Source: Zoopage sp. CT-All (Eukaryota; Zoopagomycota; Zoopagomycetes; Zoopagales; Zoopagaceae). Taken from it: a stretch of 23,276 nucleotides of DNA. The notes beneath the pieces were generated by a model. The model was not told the origin of the DNA. It worked only from the letters and a program-made list of their open reading frames with translations, and did not search any database. The translations under genes were made by a program, and so were the position numbers. Numbering within the stretch: the first letter of the stretch is position 1; every line of letters starts with the position of its first letter. Shown in pieces: positions 9,038 to 18,286 of the stretch. Location of the stretch: the NCBI GenBank assembly GCA_004114245.1, contig QZWS01000130.1, positions 1-23,276 on the forward strand. The letters run 5' to 3'.

Positions 9038-11802
9038 TTACTGCTTCTCTCTGGACTTTATCAATGTCGACAGAGCCACAGCATGCTCCCAGCTTTGTTT
9101 AGAGAGCACATGCTCGCCGCGACTCAAGGCCACAAGTCTAGTCGTCAGTCATGTATGTAATGAATTTAGCAGCCGAAAAAAAATCAATAATAGGGGACAT
9201 ACAAGTACATCTTCCATCTTCAGAGACACGATGGATACTTCCTACATACCTTGCAAGCGAAATCTTGAATGCAAGTTCATTAGGCGTTGTAAGCGCGGTT
9301 CCTGCAGCTGTTGCAGCTTTACGCTGTTCCATGAACTCTGTCTCGATTTCCTGTTTAGTCCATTTTTAATGAAAACAAGGGAAAAAATGCGCGGGAAAAA
9401 CGGGCAGGGCGGGAAGTAGCAAAAAAAAAAAAAACTTAGTTGGGCTGTGACGAGGGGTAGCTAACGGCACAAAAGTAAAAACAATCGTCGTAAGCAACCC
9501 GGTGATCATGCATTACCGTGGCCATCTCTTCAGAGAGTGTGTAATCCGCCAAGCGGGAAACACTGATGTATTTCCTGAATGATCTGAGTTGTGTCTCAGT
9601 TGGCTGAGAGGGCTGTACCGTTCCCGATGGCTCGGGCCGCAGTGTGATCGCACAGTCAACCTAAATTCAAATGGTAAGAACACCTGTCAACACAAACGCT
9701 GCTTTCTTCCCGCCAAAACTGAACATATCATGCAAAGTGGGAGAGACCCAACTTACAGGAACTAATGAATTTCCAAGCGACACAATAAGCAATGAAATGT
9801 CCGTCTGGAAGTCGAGGTTGTTGAACGGGAAGACGTAGTTGAGAGTCTGGTACAAACTAATGTCCGAGACAGCCTTTAGATTTTTGATGCCTATACACGA
9901 TGTGGAGGGGTTAGGTATTATTATTCTATATTGCAAGTCTATTCACCTTCTTAGCGGGAAAAGCGGGTAGTTTACCTTTGTCCACAAGTGTCCCTTCCTC
10001 CATGACTGTCTCGTCGAGGAGTAGAGTCGTTCCACGAGTGACCTGAAGAATCCCAGACGAAAGCTGCTCATCGCCGCGTGGGAAGAAAAAGCTGTTGTTC
10101 AAGGTGTTGAGCGTCATGGGGACGACGTGGAACTTGGGCAGGACATTCTGCAAAACATGGGCAAGTTTTTGGGGTACCACAGAGTTGGCGGAAGTGTCTC
10201 TGAGATTCAAGCTAAACTTTCCAAGAACTGCACCGCTAGGTCTTGAGTAACTATACAAGTGGCAAAAACATGTCAACTCTTGAATGGGTCAAAGAATTCT
10301 TGAGAACCTTGAGACCGAGTAATTGAACAAGACTTACACTCGAGACAAGAACTGGAGCAAGACAAGCTCTGCTGCAAGAAGATCACCATGCACAGCCGGT
10401 GCAATGTACTGGATTAATTCCTTGCGAATGGCCTCTGCCTCCTTCGCGTGAAGTTCGAGATCGCTAGCCTCGGGTCGCCCATCCAGTTTTAACTCGGGAT
10501 GACCATGGTCATCCACCTTGCGCATAAGAATAGCATGCACAGTTGGTATTTGGGGAGTGCTGGCCGATTCTTCATGAAACTCGAAGGAGTCGCCGCTCAG
10601 CAGCCTAGAAGGATTCAATATCGGATGTCAGCCAGCAGTCGATATGTATGACATTTCCATTTCTTGCTCCAGGTCCAGCGTCCATCTCGTACACTCTGTC
10701 GTTGGATCCCAATACGCCGATGACATCCACTGTGTCCGTGACTCCGATTGAAATATCTGAGGAGTGCGTCTTGACGACAGCTGCGAAATGAGCATCCCCT
10801 GGGAAGGGATAGCGCTCCTGAATCACCTGTGGTGCTTTGGCATCATCCACAGTCAGTCCTACCATCATAGAGATCATAGAGGGGTTGAGTGAGCTATTTA
10901 CATGCCGTGAAGAGTATTGGTCCCAGATTTGCCAGAGTTAATCCGGCCTGCATTGTACCTTGAAGTGCTGAAGCCAAGCTATTGCTCGCTGGCCATTCAT
11001 ACTCCTTGACCCAAGGCGTCTCTCCTGGTACAGAAATGCAGTAGTAGCTGCTTCTCAGGTCCATGATATCCTGGTTACGATCACTACCAAAATCCTATGA
11101 CAGGCAAACAGAAAAGGCGGGATGAGCAACGTTGGATCTTGAGCAGCTAGTCCTCTAAAGTTGAACGACATGACAACATCAACCCTACAAGGCTTTCCTC
11201 TGGTCCATCTGAATATCTATGACAAACTAGCTTCTGTAAAAGGCTGTCAGTATCCAGAAGCAACATTACGCAGTTCAACGTTGATCTACTGACGGCGAAA
11301 ACGGTGACCACTTACTTCCTCGCCGTTGGGCTGAGTGATGGTGGTCGACGCTAGCAACGCCACTTCCTGCGAGAGCTCTGTGTCCTGAACCATGCACCTG
11401 AAGCGCACAAGCGAATTCTTGGGGAGCGTCCTGATCGAGTCGGCATTGAGGACAGGAATCTAGCCCCAAAACGTTTTTTTTTTTTTGGAATCACAAATTG
11501 TTCCTGTCAAAGGCCATGGTCAAGAACCAAAGAGTGACATGATGTTCCACGGCAAAGAAAATACCTGCTGGAGCTTTTCGCGAGTGTCGAAGAGGTCATG
11601 AAAGTACTCAGGGACGCCAAACTCATTCTTCTCGCTTGGTTGGGCAAGCTTCCAGTTCTTGTCTAATGAGAATAAGGCCGCAGAAAATCAGTCATTGTCA
11701 GAGCTGAGCAAGCATGGACGAAGCGGCATTCTTCCTCGAGATGTGTCGATCCCTACTGAACAAGTCCTGAATTGTCTCCAGTGGGCGCTCAATGGCTGTC
11801 AT
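9038..11802 (-). CDS. MCMBP: MCM-binding protein (MCMBP/Mcb1/ETG1 family)
   Basis: Twelve exons join in frame to 551 residues: 11802-11757, 11662-11565, 11459-11316, 11233-11189, 11094-10959, 10858-10693, 10604-10338, 10250-9976, 9890-9757, 9660-9517, 9350-9250, 9137-9038. The product matches the MCMBP family from end to end: ETIQDLF at the N-terminus, NSLVRFRCMVQDTE (compare human NSFVKFRCMIQDMF), ISVPGETPWVKE, a conserved core from VIGVLGSNDRV on, GKFSLNL, LLLDETVMEEG, and a C-terminal SEEMAT / SWEHAVAL pair. Human MCMBP is about 640 residues, so this copy is somewhat shorter, mainly in the central linker. The nuclear protein binds MCM2-7 subunits and helps assembly and chromatin unloading of the replicative helicase. 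The 45-nt exon 4 (KLVCHRYSDGPEESL) is the least certain; it keeps phase and sits where the family has a KYRD-like motif. Confidence 0.92.
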
Positions 11803-11971
11803 GGCGAAGTAGGTAGGTGGTCAAACCGTTGAATCAATGCGCAAACAAAAACAGGGTCACGAGAACTTAGCCAGACCCTTAAATTATGTATAGAATTGTT
11901 TTAGTCAACGACTACGGGGATTTCTCAAACAAAGGCGGCATAACGTAAAATGAGGATCATCTTTATAGTGT

Positions 11972-14900
11972 TTAGAGTGAGATCTTGGCCAGGTTGCTTG
12001 CGGCGTCCAGGCTATTCGACCGCGTCTTCATCGTCATGGCATGTGTCGATGCTACAGTCCCGACAGGTGGTCCTTTACTATCGACCTTCCCCCGCCTTCC
12101 TCGCAGAGCCTTCTCCTCGTCTTCCTCCCTCTCGTCGTCCTCATCCGAAGGTGACGGTGGCTTCTCGACTACCTCATAAAACATCATGGTCGTATCGTCA
12201 ATGTCCACATGGTCTGGTACTTCCAAGTGGCCCTCCTCCGTGGGAGCGTAAAATCCAGTTGCGACAGACGGTACCCCACTTCCCGAGATCGAGGACGCTG
12301 AAGATCCCGCATGCGAGGTGGAGGGTGAGTTCGATCCTGAGGCAGAGGGAGATGTCAGCGTTGTCCCGAGAGCACCGAGTCCGCTCATGCTACTGATCTG
12401 CTGATGACTAGCCGCTGCAAGCGCCTTCTGGATTCGTTCCTGCAACTTGTACTGCTCATCAATCTTGGGTCGCACATCATCAACTCCCTCGAGCGTCTCC
12501 AGAAACGACATGACCTTGGAGAGTTCCCGATCCGACTTGTCGTCGTACCACGATTCGATCGGAATTCCATTCGAAATTTGATATCCAAAGGCTTGGGGTG
12601 AGTTGTCAATGATCACGACCTTGGACAGGTCTCGGTTCAAAATTCGCAGGTCCTTGACGTAGTTTCCAAAGACTGGCACGCAAGAGTCGCGGTAGTATCG
12701 GTGTTTGATGAACTTTTTCTCCGGGTCAATGATCTTGAGCAGTGCCTCTGCGTAGCATTCCTGACTGGCCGTGAACGTGATGACTTCAAACTTGGTCGAC
12801 ATTTTTTCTAAAGTCGCAAAGCGAGCACCATGAGAGGAGATTAGCATCGTCTAGCAAGGTTGATACGCAGTGCTTGTGTCATCGAGAAAGAGAGTCCATA
12901 TCCGTACCCAAAAATTCGAGCATGCCAGGGCGAATCCTGCCATAAACTTCCCAAGTCTCCTGGTTATACTCGACCGGGAACACAATATCGGGCGAGTCTG
13001 ATTTGATTTTGACGGTTCAAAGCGCAATGGTTAGCTGTGCAAATAAAGATGTGCCGGGCTCGCATCAAGGTGCCAATTTTTCGGGTAGCTCATTATACCT
13101 AGTGGTCTGGTAGCACAATGCACCAAAGTCTCATCGATATCCAAAACAAGTGTGATGGGCGGGGTTGTGCTGGTCCTCTCGGGCATCGTAAAGAGATAAT
13201 TCGAAGGCAACGGTCCCAACGGTGGCAGAGTAGCGATGAATTCCCAACTAAGGAAGTTTTAGCAGAGTGCGTGTTAGAGACATGGATGATTCAATCCAAT
13301 CCTTCCGTCAGCTGTGGTACTTGGCACTTACATATCAATCTCCTCAAAATCGTCCTCGTCGTCCTCAGATTCCAAGTCCGCATCCTCTGATTCGGAGGAT
13401 AATATCCCATCATCATCTGTCGTGCAATGAAAATGAAAAGAAAAATGGTGAATAATGAGTATCTCTTCAACGTTCAATTCCAGGCTGCTCGGGATGTTGC
13501 GACACAAATCCAAAGACTCACCATCCCCACGCGGATTCTTGAGAATACTGTAAAACGTCTTCAGGTACGCAGTTCGGTCTCCATCGCTCGCCTCGTCGAT
13601 CCTGGCAAGCTTGGTACTGACGACCTGACCCTCGTCCATTGAAACTGAAGGAGCATCCTCCATATCCTCGTCCTCAACTTTCCGCTTTGCATGATGAGTT
13701 GACCCTTGCATATTGGTGAGATTGCCAACTGTACCACTCAAGCCGACGGTAAATGAAGTTAGAGACGCTTCAGGTTTTGAGGCAATAAAGCCATCCAGTG
13801 TTGACACTAAGGCGCTGACATCTTCCATGACCTGCTGGCGAGCCTCCAACCCTGTCGATGTCTGCTCTCCTGCATCCAACATCTCCTCATCGGGGTCACT
13901 CCTGGGATAACTGTCGTATTCTGCATCGTCGTCCTCTTCTTCTTCCTCCTCATCTTCTTCCTCCTCGTCCTCCTCCTCACCAAGTCCGCCCTCGCCGTCA
14001 ATCCCCATCTTGGCGACTTTGGTGGTTCGGGCACGAAGACGTCGTCGGCTAGTGGGTAGACTGGGTACTGTGTGGTTATCCAGAGACTTTTTCTTCATTT
14101 TGGTTGGAGCTCCATCGTGTTCTGCAGAGGAATGAGTAGCAGCAGCAGCAAGCGTCTTGTTTTTCACCACTGGGCCGTCCTGACTACTTGAGCTGGTGGA
14201 AGAGCGGGATCGTCTTCCTTGCTGTTGGTCTTCAAGGGGTGGCTGACGCTGATGCCTTCTTTGGTCGTCGGTTTTTTTCGAATGTACGCCATGGTGTCCA
14301 TGTTCCTGATCAGGCTCATCCCCAATATCATGTCCTGATTCATGACGTGCGCCCAATCGGGTCAAGCGAGGCGTCATGGGGTGCGACAGAGCAGATGCGG
14401 TGTCGACGGCGGCTGATGCTGAAAGCACTTCTGGTGCTGTTGTTTTTGCCTGAGATCGGTGCCGTCGCCGGTGAGCTGGCGAGCGCAAATGATATCGGAT
14501 GCGGACCTCGTCCTCCTCGTCATCATCGTCTTCGTCTGACTTTTCGGCGTCGACTCCTGGCACTTGCAACGTTTTGGCGGGCATCGCTCGAGCGCGTGCA
14601 CGAGTCCTGCCGGTCCTGGGCCTAGTGGGATCTCTCGTCTGGGACGTGCTGCGCGTTGCGATCCTAGACCGCCTTTCGCCCATCGCTGTGGACAAGCCGT
14701 TGCTGTCCTCCGTAGCAATCGACGTTGGGCTATGACTCGATGCAGCAAGAATCCTGGACGAGGATGCAGGTGACACGGGCGATGAAGACTCTACTAAGGG
14801 GTCTGCCACAGAGATTGTTGCGCTGCAGTTACTGCCGGTGCTACTATTGCTGGCAGTACTACTGATGGTGGACGAGGAGGCCCTTGAAGCCCGCGTCTGA

Positions 14901-15418
14901 ACGGGGCCGCCCAGCATCATATCGGTTGCATCCAGTCGCGGGCTTGAGTCTGTTGACATGGCGGTGGTAGTGGTAGTGGTAGTGGTTGTCGTGGTTGTCG
15001 TCATAGTCGTCGTCATGGTAGTGGTGGTTGTTGAAGTGGTTGTTAAACCGGCTGCTTTGTGGTTGCTATTGGTGTTGATGGTATATTGCGACAACTGGCT
15101 GCCAGCCTGGCCCGGATCCGGTTGTTGTTGTTGCTGACGCGAGGACTTTTTCGATCGGGCATTGTGCATCCTCGCGCTGGCATTTCTGGTCTGCATCCGA
15201 GTGGAGGCACGCAAAGCAGGTCCTGGTCCTCGAGCAAAAATGTCTGGACTCTGAGCAGGTTCCTTGAGCGCACTGGCCTTTTTGCGGAGGAGAAGCCTGG
15301 GACTGTGTCGGAGAGTGGCGACCACGGATGTGGAGCTGGGTCGGGGATCATCGTCCTCCTCGTGAAGCGTCTGACGATGCATCTGTGTTGAAGGCGAAGC
15401 GAAGCTGATGGTGGACAT
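11972..15418 (-). CDS. CTDSPL2-like FCP1-homology (DxDxT) protein phosphatase
   Basis: Five exons, 15418-13522, 13416-13332, 13247-13099, 12997-12908 and 12807-11972, give 1018 residues. The phosphatase domain (about 660-860) is closest to CTDSPL2: [12 protein letters not shown] with catalytic D697 and D699, [15 protein letters not shown], the HRYYRDSCV and GNYVKDL blocks, and [22 protein letters not shown], including the conserved DN (808-809). The family is HAD-superfamily Ser/Thr phosphatases acting on RNA polymerase II CTD-like or SMAD-type substrates; the fungal substrate is unknown. The first 660 residues are disordered: a Thr-rich run near residues 120-155, basic SR-like stretches, and acidic runs around 480-500 and 640-660. 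A Ser-rich tail follows the domain. The first intron (105 nt) is a multiple of three and stop-free, so unspliced message is also open. The stop lies 170 bp upstream of the MCMBP start on the same strand, giving that gene a very short promoter region. Confidence 0.9.
13918..13980 (-). repeat. GAR-codon tract encoding an acidic run
   Basis: GAA/GAG/GAC codons encode an almost pure Glu/Asp stretch of about 20 residues in the CTDSPL2-like protein. Such runs are common in nuclear proteins that contact histones or basic partners. Confidence 0.75.
14957..15050 (-). repeat. ACN trinucleotide tract encoding poly-threonine
   Basis: A mixed ACC/ACT/ACG repeat encodes about 30 near-continuous Thr residues in the disordered N-terminus of the CTDSPL2-like phosphatase. 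The varied third bases suggest an old tract, or one tolerated at protein level, not a recent slippage expansion. Confidence 0.8.
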
Positions 15419-16483
15419 GTGGCCAGTCTTTGTTGTCGGATGGTTGGGCTGGGATCGATGTTCTCAGGACAGGCTGCTGCTCGGTGGGTATTTGGGGCGG
15501 GAGTGGTGAGTAGCTCCTGTGGGCTGGGCCTGGGACTTGACAAGGTACGGTGCAAGGAATATAAAGACTTATTGTCAGAAGGAGAACCAACCAAGTATAT
15601 GCCCTGCTGTGCAAGAACAGGTGTGCGTGTTTGGATGTGTGGGTGTGTGGGTGTGTGGGTGCTGTGGTGATGGTGGTATACTGGAGAATCAGAGTGGGCG
15701 ATGGTCTGTTCTCGCAAGGTGGGCAGACAGAGCGGGTTGATGACAGCAGCAAACGAATGAATGAATGACAGAAGGCGAGAAAGTTAAAAGAATGTGAAGG
15801 AGTGAAAGAGAGATTGAGCGAAGGGAAAAAGAGTCAAGATGGTGGCACCGAGAAGGGGTATGCGAGCAAGAGCAAGAGAGAGAGTGCGTGAAAGAGAGTC
15901 AGACCAGCCGCTATTGGCGAGTGCGGTGAAGCATAATACAGTCGGGCCAATAAAAACGAAAGGCACGCCCCAGCAGAGGCAAAGGCGTATGTGCGGCAGG
16001 GGGGGAGGAGGGCAGGGGAATGATCCGTGTTGGGTGCTGGAGGCAGCAAAGGCCAGATGACAATGACGAGATGACGGACTGAAGGGGAACAACAAGAAAT
16101 CATCTCGCTCGCTCTTTCTCATATACACGCTCAATACAGAGAACATGGAAAAAAAAAGGGGGGGGGGGTCTGCGAGGGCAAAGGGAACTTTTTTTTTTCT
16201 ATTTTGTGACAGCACGCACGGGCTTGTTGCTATCGTCCAGGAAGCATAACGCAAAAAATACGTCCACACAGGCATTCATCCCCATGCCCTATGCTGCCAC
16301 AGCCCACGGCTCATAACAGCTACTTCAGGAAGCAAGAGCGCCAGCAAAGACAAAGAAAGAAAGCCGCACTTGATCGTCATATGGCTAATCAATTAAAAAA
16401 ATGAGTTGGGGCCACTTCCCGCTACCGTTTCTTGTTTTATGTGGCCCGCAGTTCCGATATGTACATGTTGCCCAGTTGCTCCT
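15419..16483 (-). promoter_or_regulatory. Intergenic region: promoter of the phosphatase gene and 3' side of the DUF7721-like gene
   Basis: No gene was found in 1065 bases. A purine-rich tract at 15770-15910 (CT-rich in sense) lies about 350-490 bp upstream of the ATG at 15418. Two CCAAT-type elements flank it: ATTGG at 15913-15917 and CCAAT at 15947-15951. A GTGTGTGG tandem repeat occupies 15638-15660 and GAAT repeats lie near 15752-15767. G9 and T9 homopolymers occur near 16155-16200. Confidence 0.45.
15638..15660. repeat. Short tandem GTGTGTGG repeat
   Basis: Three near-perfect copies of an 8-bp GTGTGTGG unit, about 220 bp upstream of the phosphatase start codon. Confidence 0.7.
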
Positions 16484-17535
16484 CTACATGAACTTCTTGA
16501 GCATACCCTGGATCTGAGGGTTCTCGAGCGCCTGAGCGACCTGAGGGTTCGACATCAAGGACGCAAGTCCTCCACCGCTACCACCACCGCTTCCGCCAGA
16601 CTTGCTCATAAACATCTTGGTGGCCATGGCAATCGCATTCTTGAGAACCTCGGTCTTGTCCTGGCCGCCTCCACCGCCAGACATCAGTTTCTGGACCTCG
16701 GCCATCACCATCTGCACAAGCTTGCCCTGTCCTCCTTCCTCAGACCTCTGGGTCTCCTCCTCCTTCTCGTACTCCTTAAATGCCTGCACACCGGCGGCCT
16801 TTCCAAGCTCCTCGTCTGTGGCTTCCTTGGTGTTGTTTTGCTGGTACACCTTTGCGTGAGCGGCGTTGGCGTCATTGAGGTCGGTGTCCGAGGCAGGAGT
16901 GGTACTGCTCTGCTGAGTGCTCTGCTCACTGTGAGTGGGCTTGTCTGTTATTAAACGCGAGAATTCAAGAGTGGGCATGGTTAGGGGGAAAGTGAGGGGT
17001 CTGGTTTTATCGGGGGGAGTGTGCGCGGTTCGACTGCGAGACATGGTAAAAAAAAACGAATAAGGGTGGCATGATATTTTTTCGCGTGAGAAAAAAGTGC
17101 AGTTGCCCATGGGAAAGATCCATCGTTGCTGCCCAGTCTAACCAACGCAGGCACCACTTTCTCTATCATCCGTGCCCTCCAAAACGCCCTGCTACCTTCA
17201 CCGTTTAAGGCTCATCTCGGCAGCCGAATGGTTGCAAGGTTCTGTCCATCCTGACATATTTGGCGCAGGATCCCAGCTGCATCTGTTGAGCGGGTGTCAA
17301 CCTTAACATATCATACTATGCCCCAATGGCGTCGATGCAGCTGTGGCATACGCAGGCACGGATCCTGTCGCGTGTGGTGCAAGTACATGGCATTTCGCAG
17401 TTCATAGTAGCTCCCACAAAAACGTTGCAAAGAAGGGTATTAAGTCAAAAGAGAAGTGCTGTTTGAAGTTGTACCGTCATCATCTTTGTTAGCATGTTGC
17501 TGGTATGCAGCGGCGGCCTGCTTGAGGAAATCCAT
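16484..17535 (-). CDS. Small DUF7721-like fungal protein
   Basis: Two exons, 17535-17475 and 16944-16484, join in phase across an unusually long 530-nt intron to give 173 residues starting MDFLKQAAAAYQQHA. From memory of the family, the layout fits fungal DUF7721 proteins: a short amphipathic N-terminal helix, a HAKVYQQ-type motif near residue 55, an alanine-rich helix (GKAAGVQAFKEYE), GKLVQMVMAEVQKLM, a Gly-rich linker, then a TKMFMS helix and a terminal Gly-rich SLMSNPQ segment. No enzyme motif, signal peptide or membrane segment is visible and the function is unknown. Exon 2 stays open upstream of its acceptor to an in-frame ATG at 16978 (MPTLEFSRLIT), so an alternative first exon is possible. 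A CT-rich sense-strand promoter tract lies just upstream of 17535. Confidence 0.75.
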
Positions 17536-17934
17536 GATGTTGTGTGAGAGAGAGAGTGTGTGTAGCTGAAGGAAAGGAAAAGTGTATAGGGAGCGAGGAT
17601 GAGATAGATGAGAAGAAGAGAAACGAGAAAAGGAAGAAGAAAAAGGAACGTGAAAGCGGAAAATCGTTTTATGGTAAGTCATCTGCTCCAAAGTGCGCTT
17701 CGAGCATTTTTGGGTGCTTACCTCACTGGCGCTTTTTTTTTTTTGGTCTCCTCTTTCCCCTTTACGCATGCCACTTTAGTCTGGGACCCCAAAACACCAA
17801 AGACCAAATCAAGTGTCAAAGATCCTCCCTCTTGCTCGATGTACTTGCAGAAGCATCGACACATAACAGTGCGGAATCAAAAAGTGATCATGTCGCTCCC
17901 TTTCCAGTACATGTGCCGTTGCCCCTCGCGATCA

Positions 17935-18210
17935 TCATATCGTGAAAACTTGATACGGCCTGTAGTCATTGAACCTCGTCTCGTTGAAACCAATCTGGTA
18001 AAACTTGTCCTTCAACTGTAAAATGATCTTCCTTCGCATTCAAGTCAGAGCAGGGGTCGTCGCGCGCTAAAAATATCTTTCGGTGCCAGTGAAACCTTAT
18101 TCAAATATTCTCACTACTTTGCAACCAGGAGCCGCCTCGCGACACAGCCAGCGTTTGTACAGAGTGTGCTTGAACAAACAGATGCTGATACGTGTTGAGC
18201 GCAACATCAT
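17935..18210 (-). CDS. Possible two-exon microprotein, unknown function
   Basis: Speculative. ATG at 18210 opens a 31-codon exon (18210-18118) ending at a donor GTAGTG; a 102-nt intron with a CTGAC branch-like site and a TTTTACAG acceptor joins it in phase to 18015-17935, which ends in TGA. The 57-residue product has a basic N-terminus without acidic residues (MMLRSTRISICLFKHTLYKRW), reminiscent of a mitochondrial presequence, and an aromatic, polar C-terminus (FYQIGFNETRFNDYRPYQVF) that does not look like random low complexity. I do not recognise the family. Alternatively only the 34-codon frame from the ATG at 18039 is used, or nothing is. It sits only 77 bp past the stop of the Gyp5-like gene, which argues for caution. 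Confidence 0.25.
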
Positions 18211-18277
18211 GAGAGGACATAAAAAATTACCTCAGCCTAGCCCGCCTTTCAAATCTTGCAGTGATTTTTTGCAGTGC

Positions 18278-18283
18278 TTTATT
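18278..18283 (-). terminator. Polyadenylation signal AATAAA of the Gyp5-like gene
   Basis: AATAAA on the minus strand starts 4 bases after the TGA at 18287-18289, in the sense orientation of the RabGAP gene. It is close to the stop, so the 3' UTR would be very short. Confidence 0.45.
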
Positions 18284-18286
18284 AGA

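Larger units (their letters stand above)
17536..18286 (-). promoter_or_regulatory. Intergenic region: promoter of the DUF7721-like gene and 3' UTR of the Gyp5-like gene
   Basis: Positions 17543-17660 are strongly purine-rich on plus, hence CT-rich on the sense strand directly upstream of the DUF7721-like start. The rest is unremarkable apart from a possible two-exon microprotein at 17935-18210 and a polyadenylation signal at 18278-18283. Confidence 0.5.

Noticed and set aside
10605-10692. Apparent frameshift in the MCMBP gene, where one frame ends in a stop and another opens within a few bases
   Set aside because: An 88-nt GT-AG intron (donor GTACGA at 10692, acceptor at 10605) joins the frames in phase and restores the conserved GVLGSNDRVLLSGD segment, so the gene is intact.
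18118-18210. GCKVVR in the possible microprotein as a hint of ribosomal protein bL36
   Set aside because: The zinc-binding cysteine/histidine pattern and the rest of the bL36 sequence are absent, so the match is a chance six residues.
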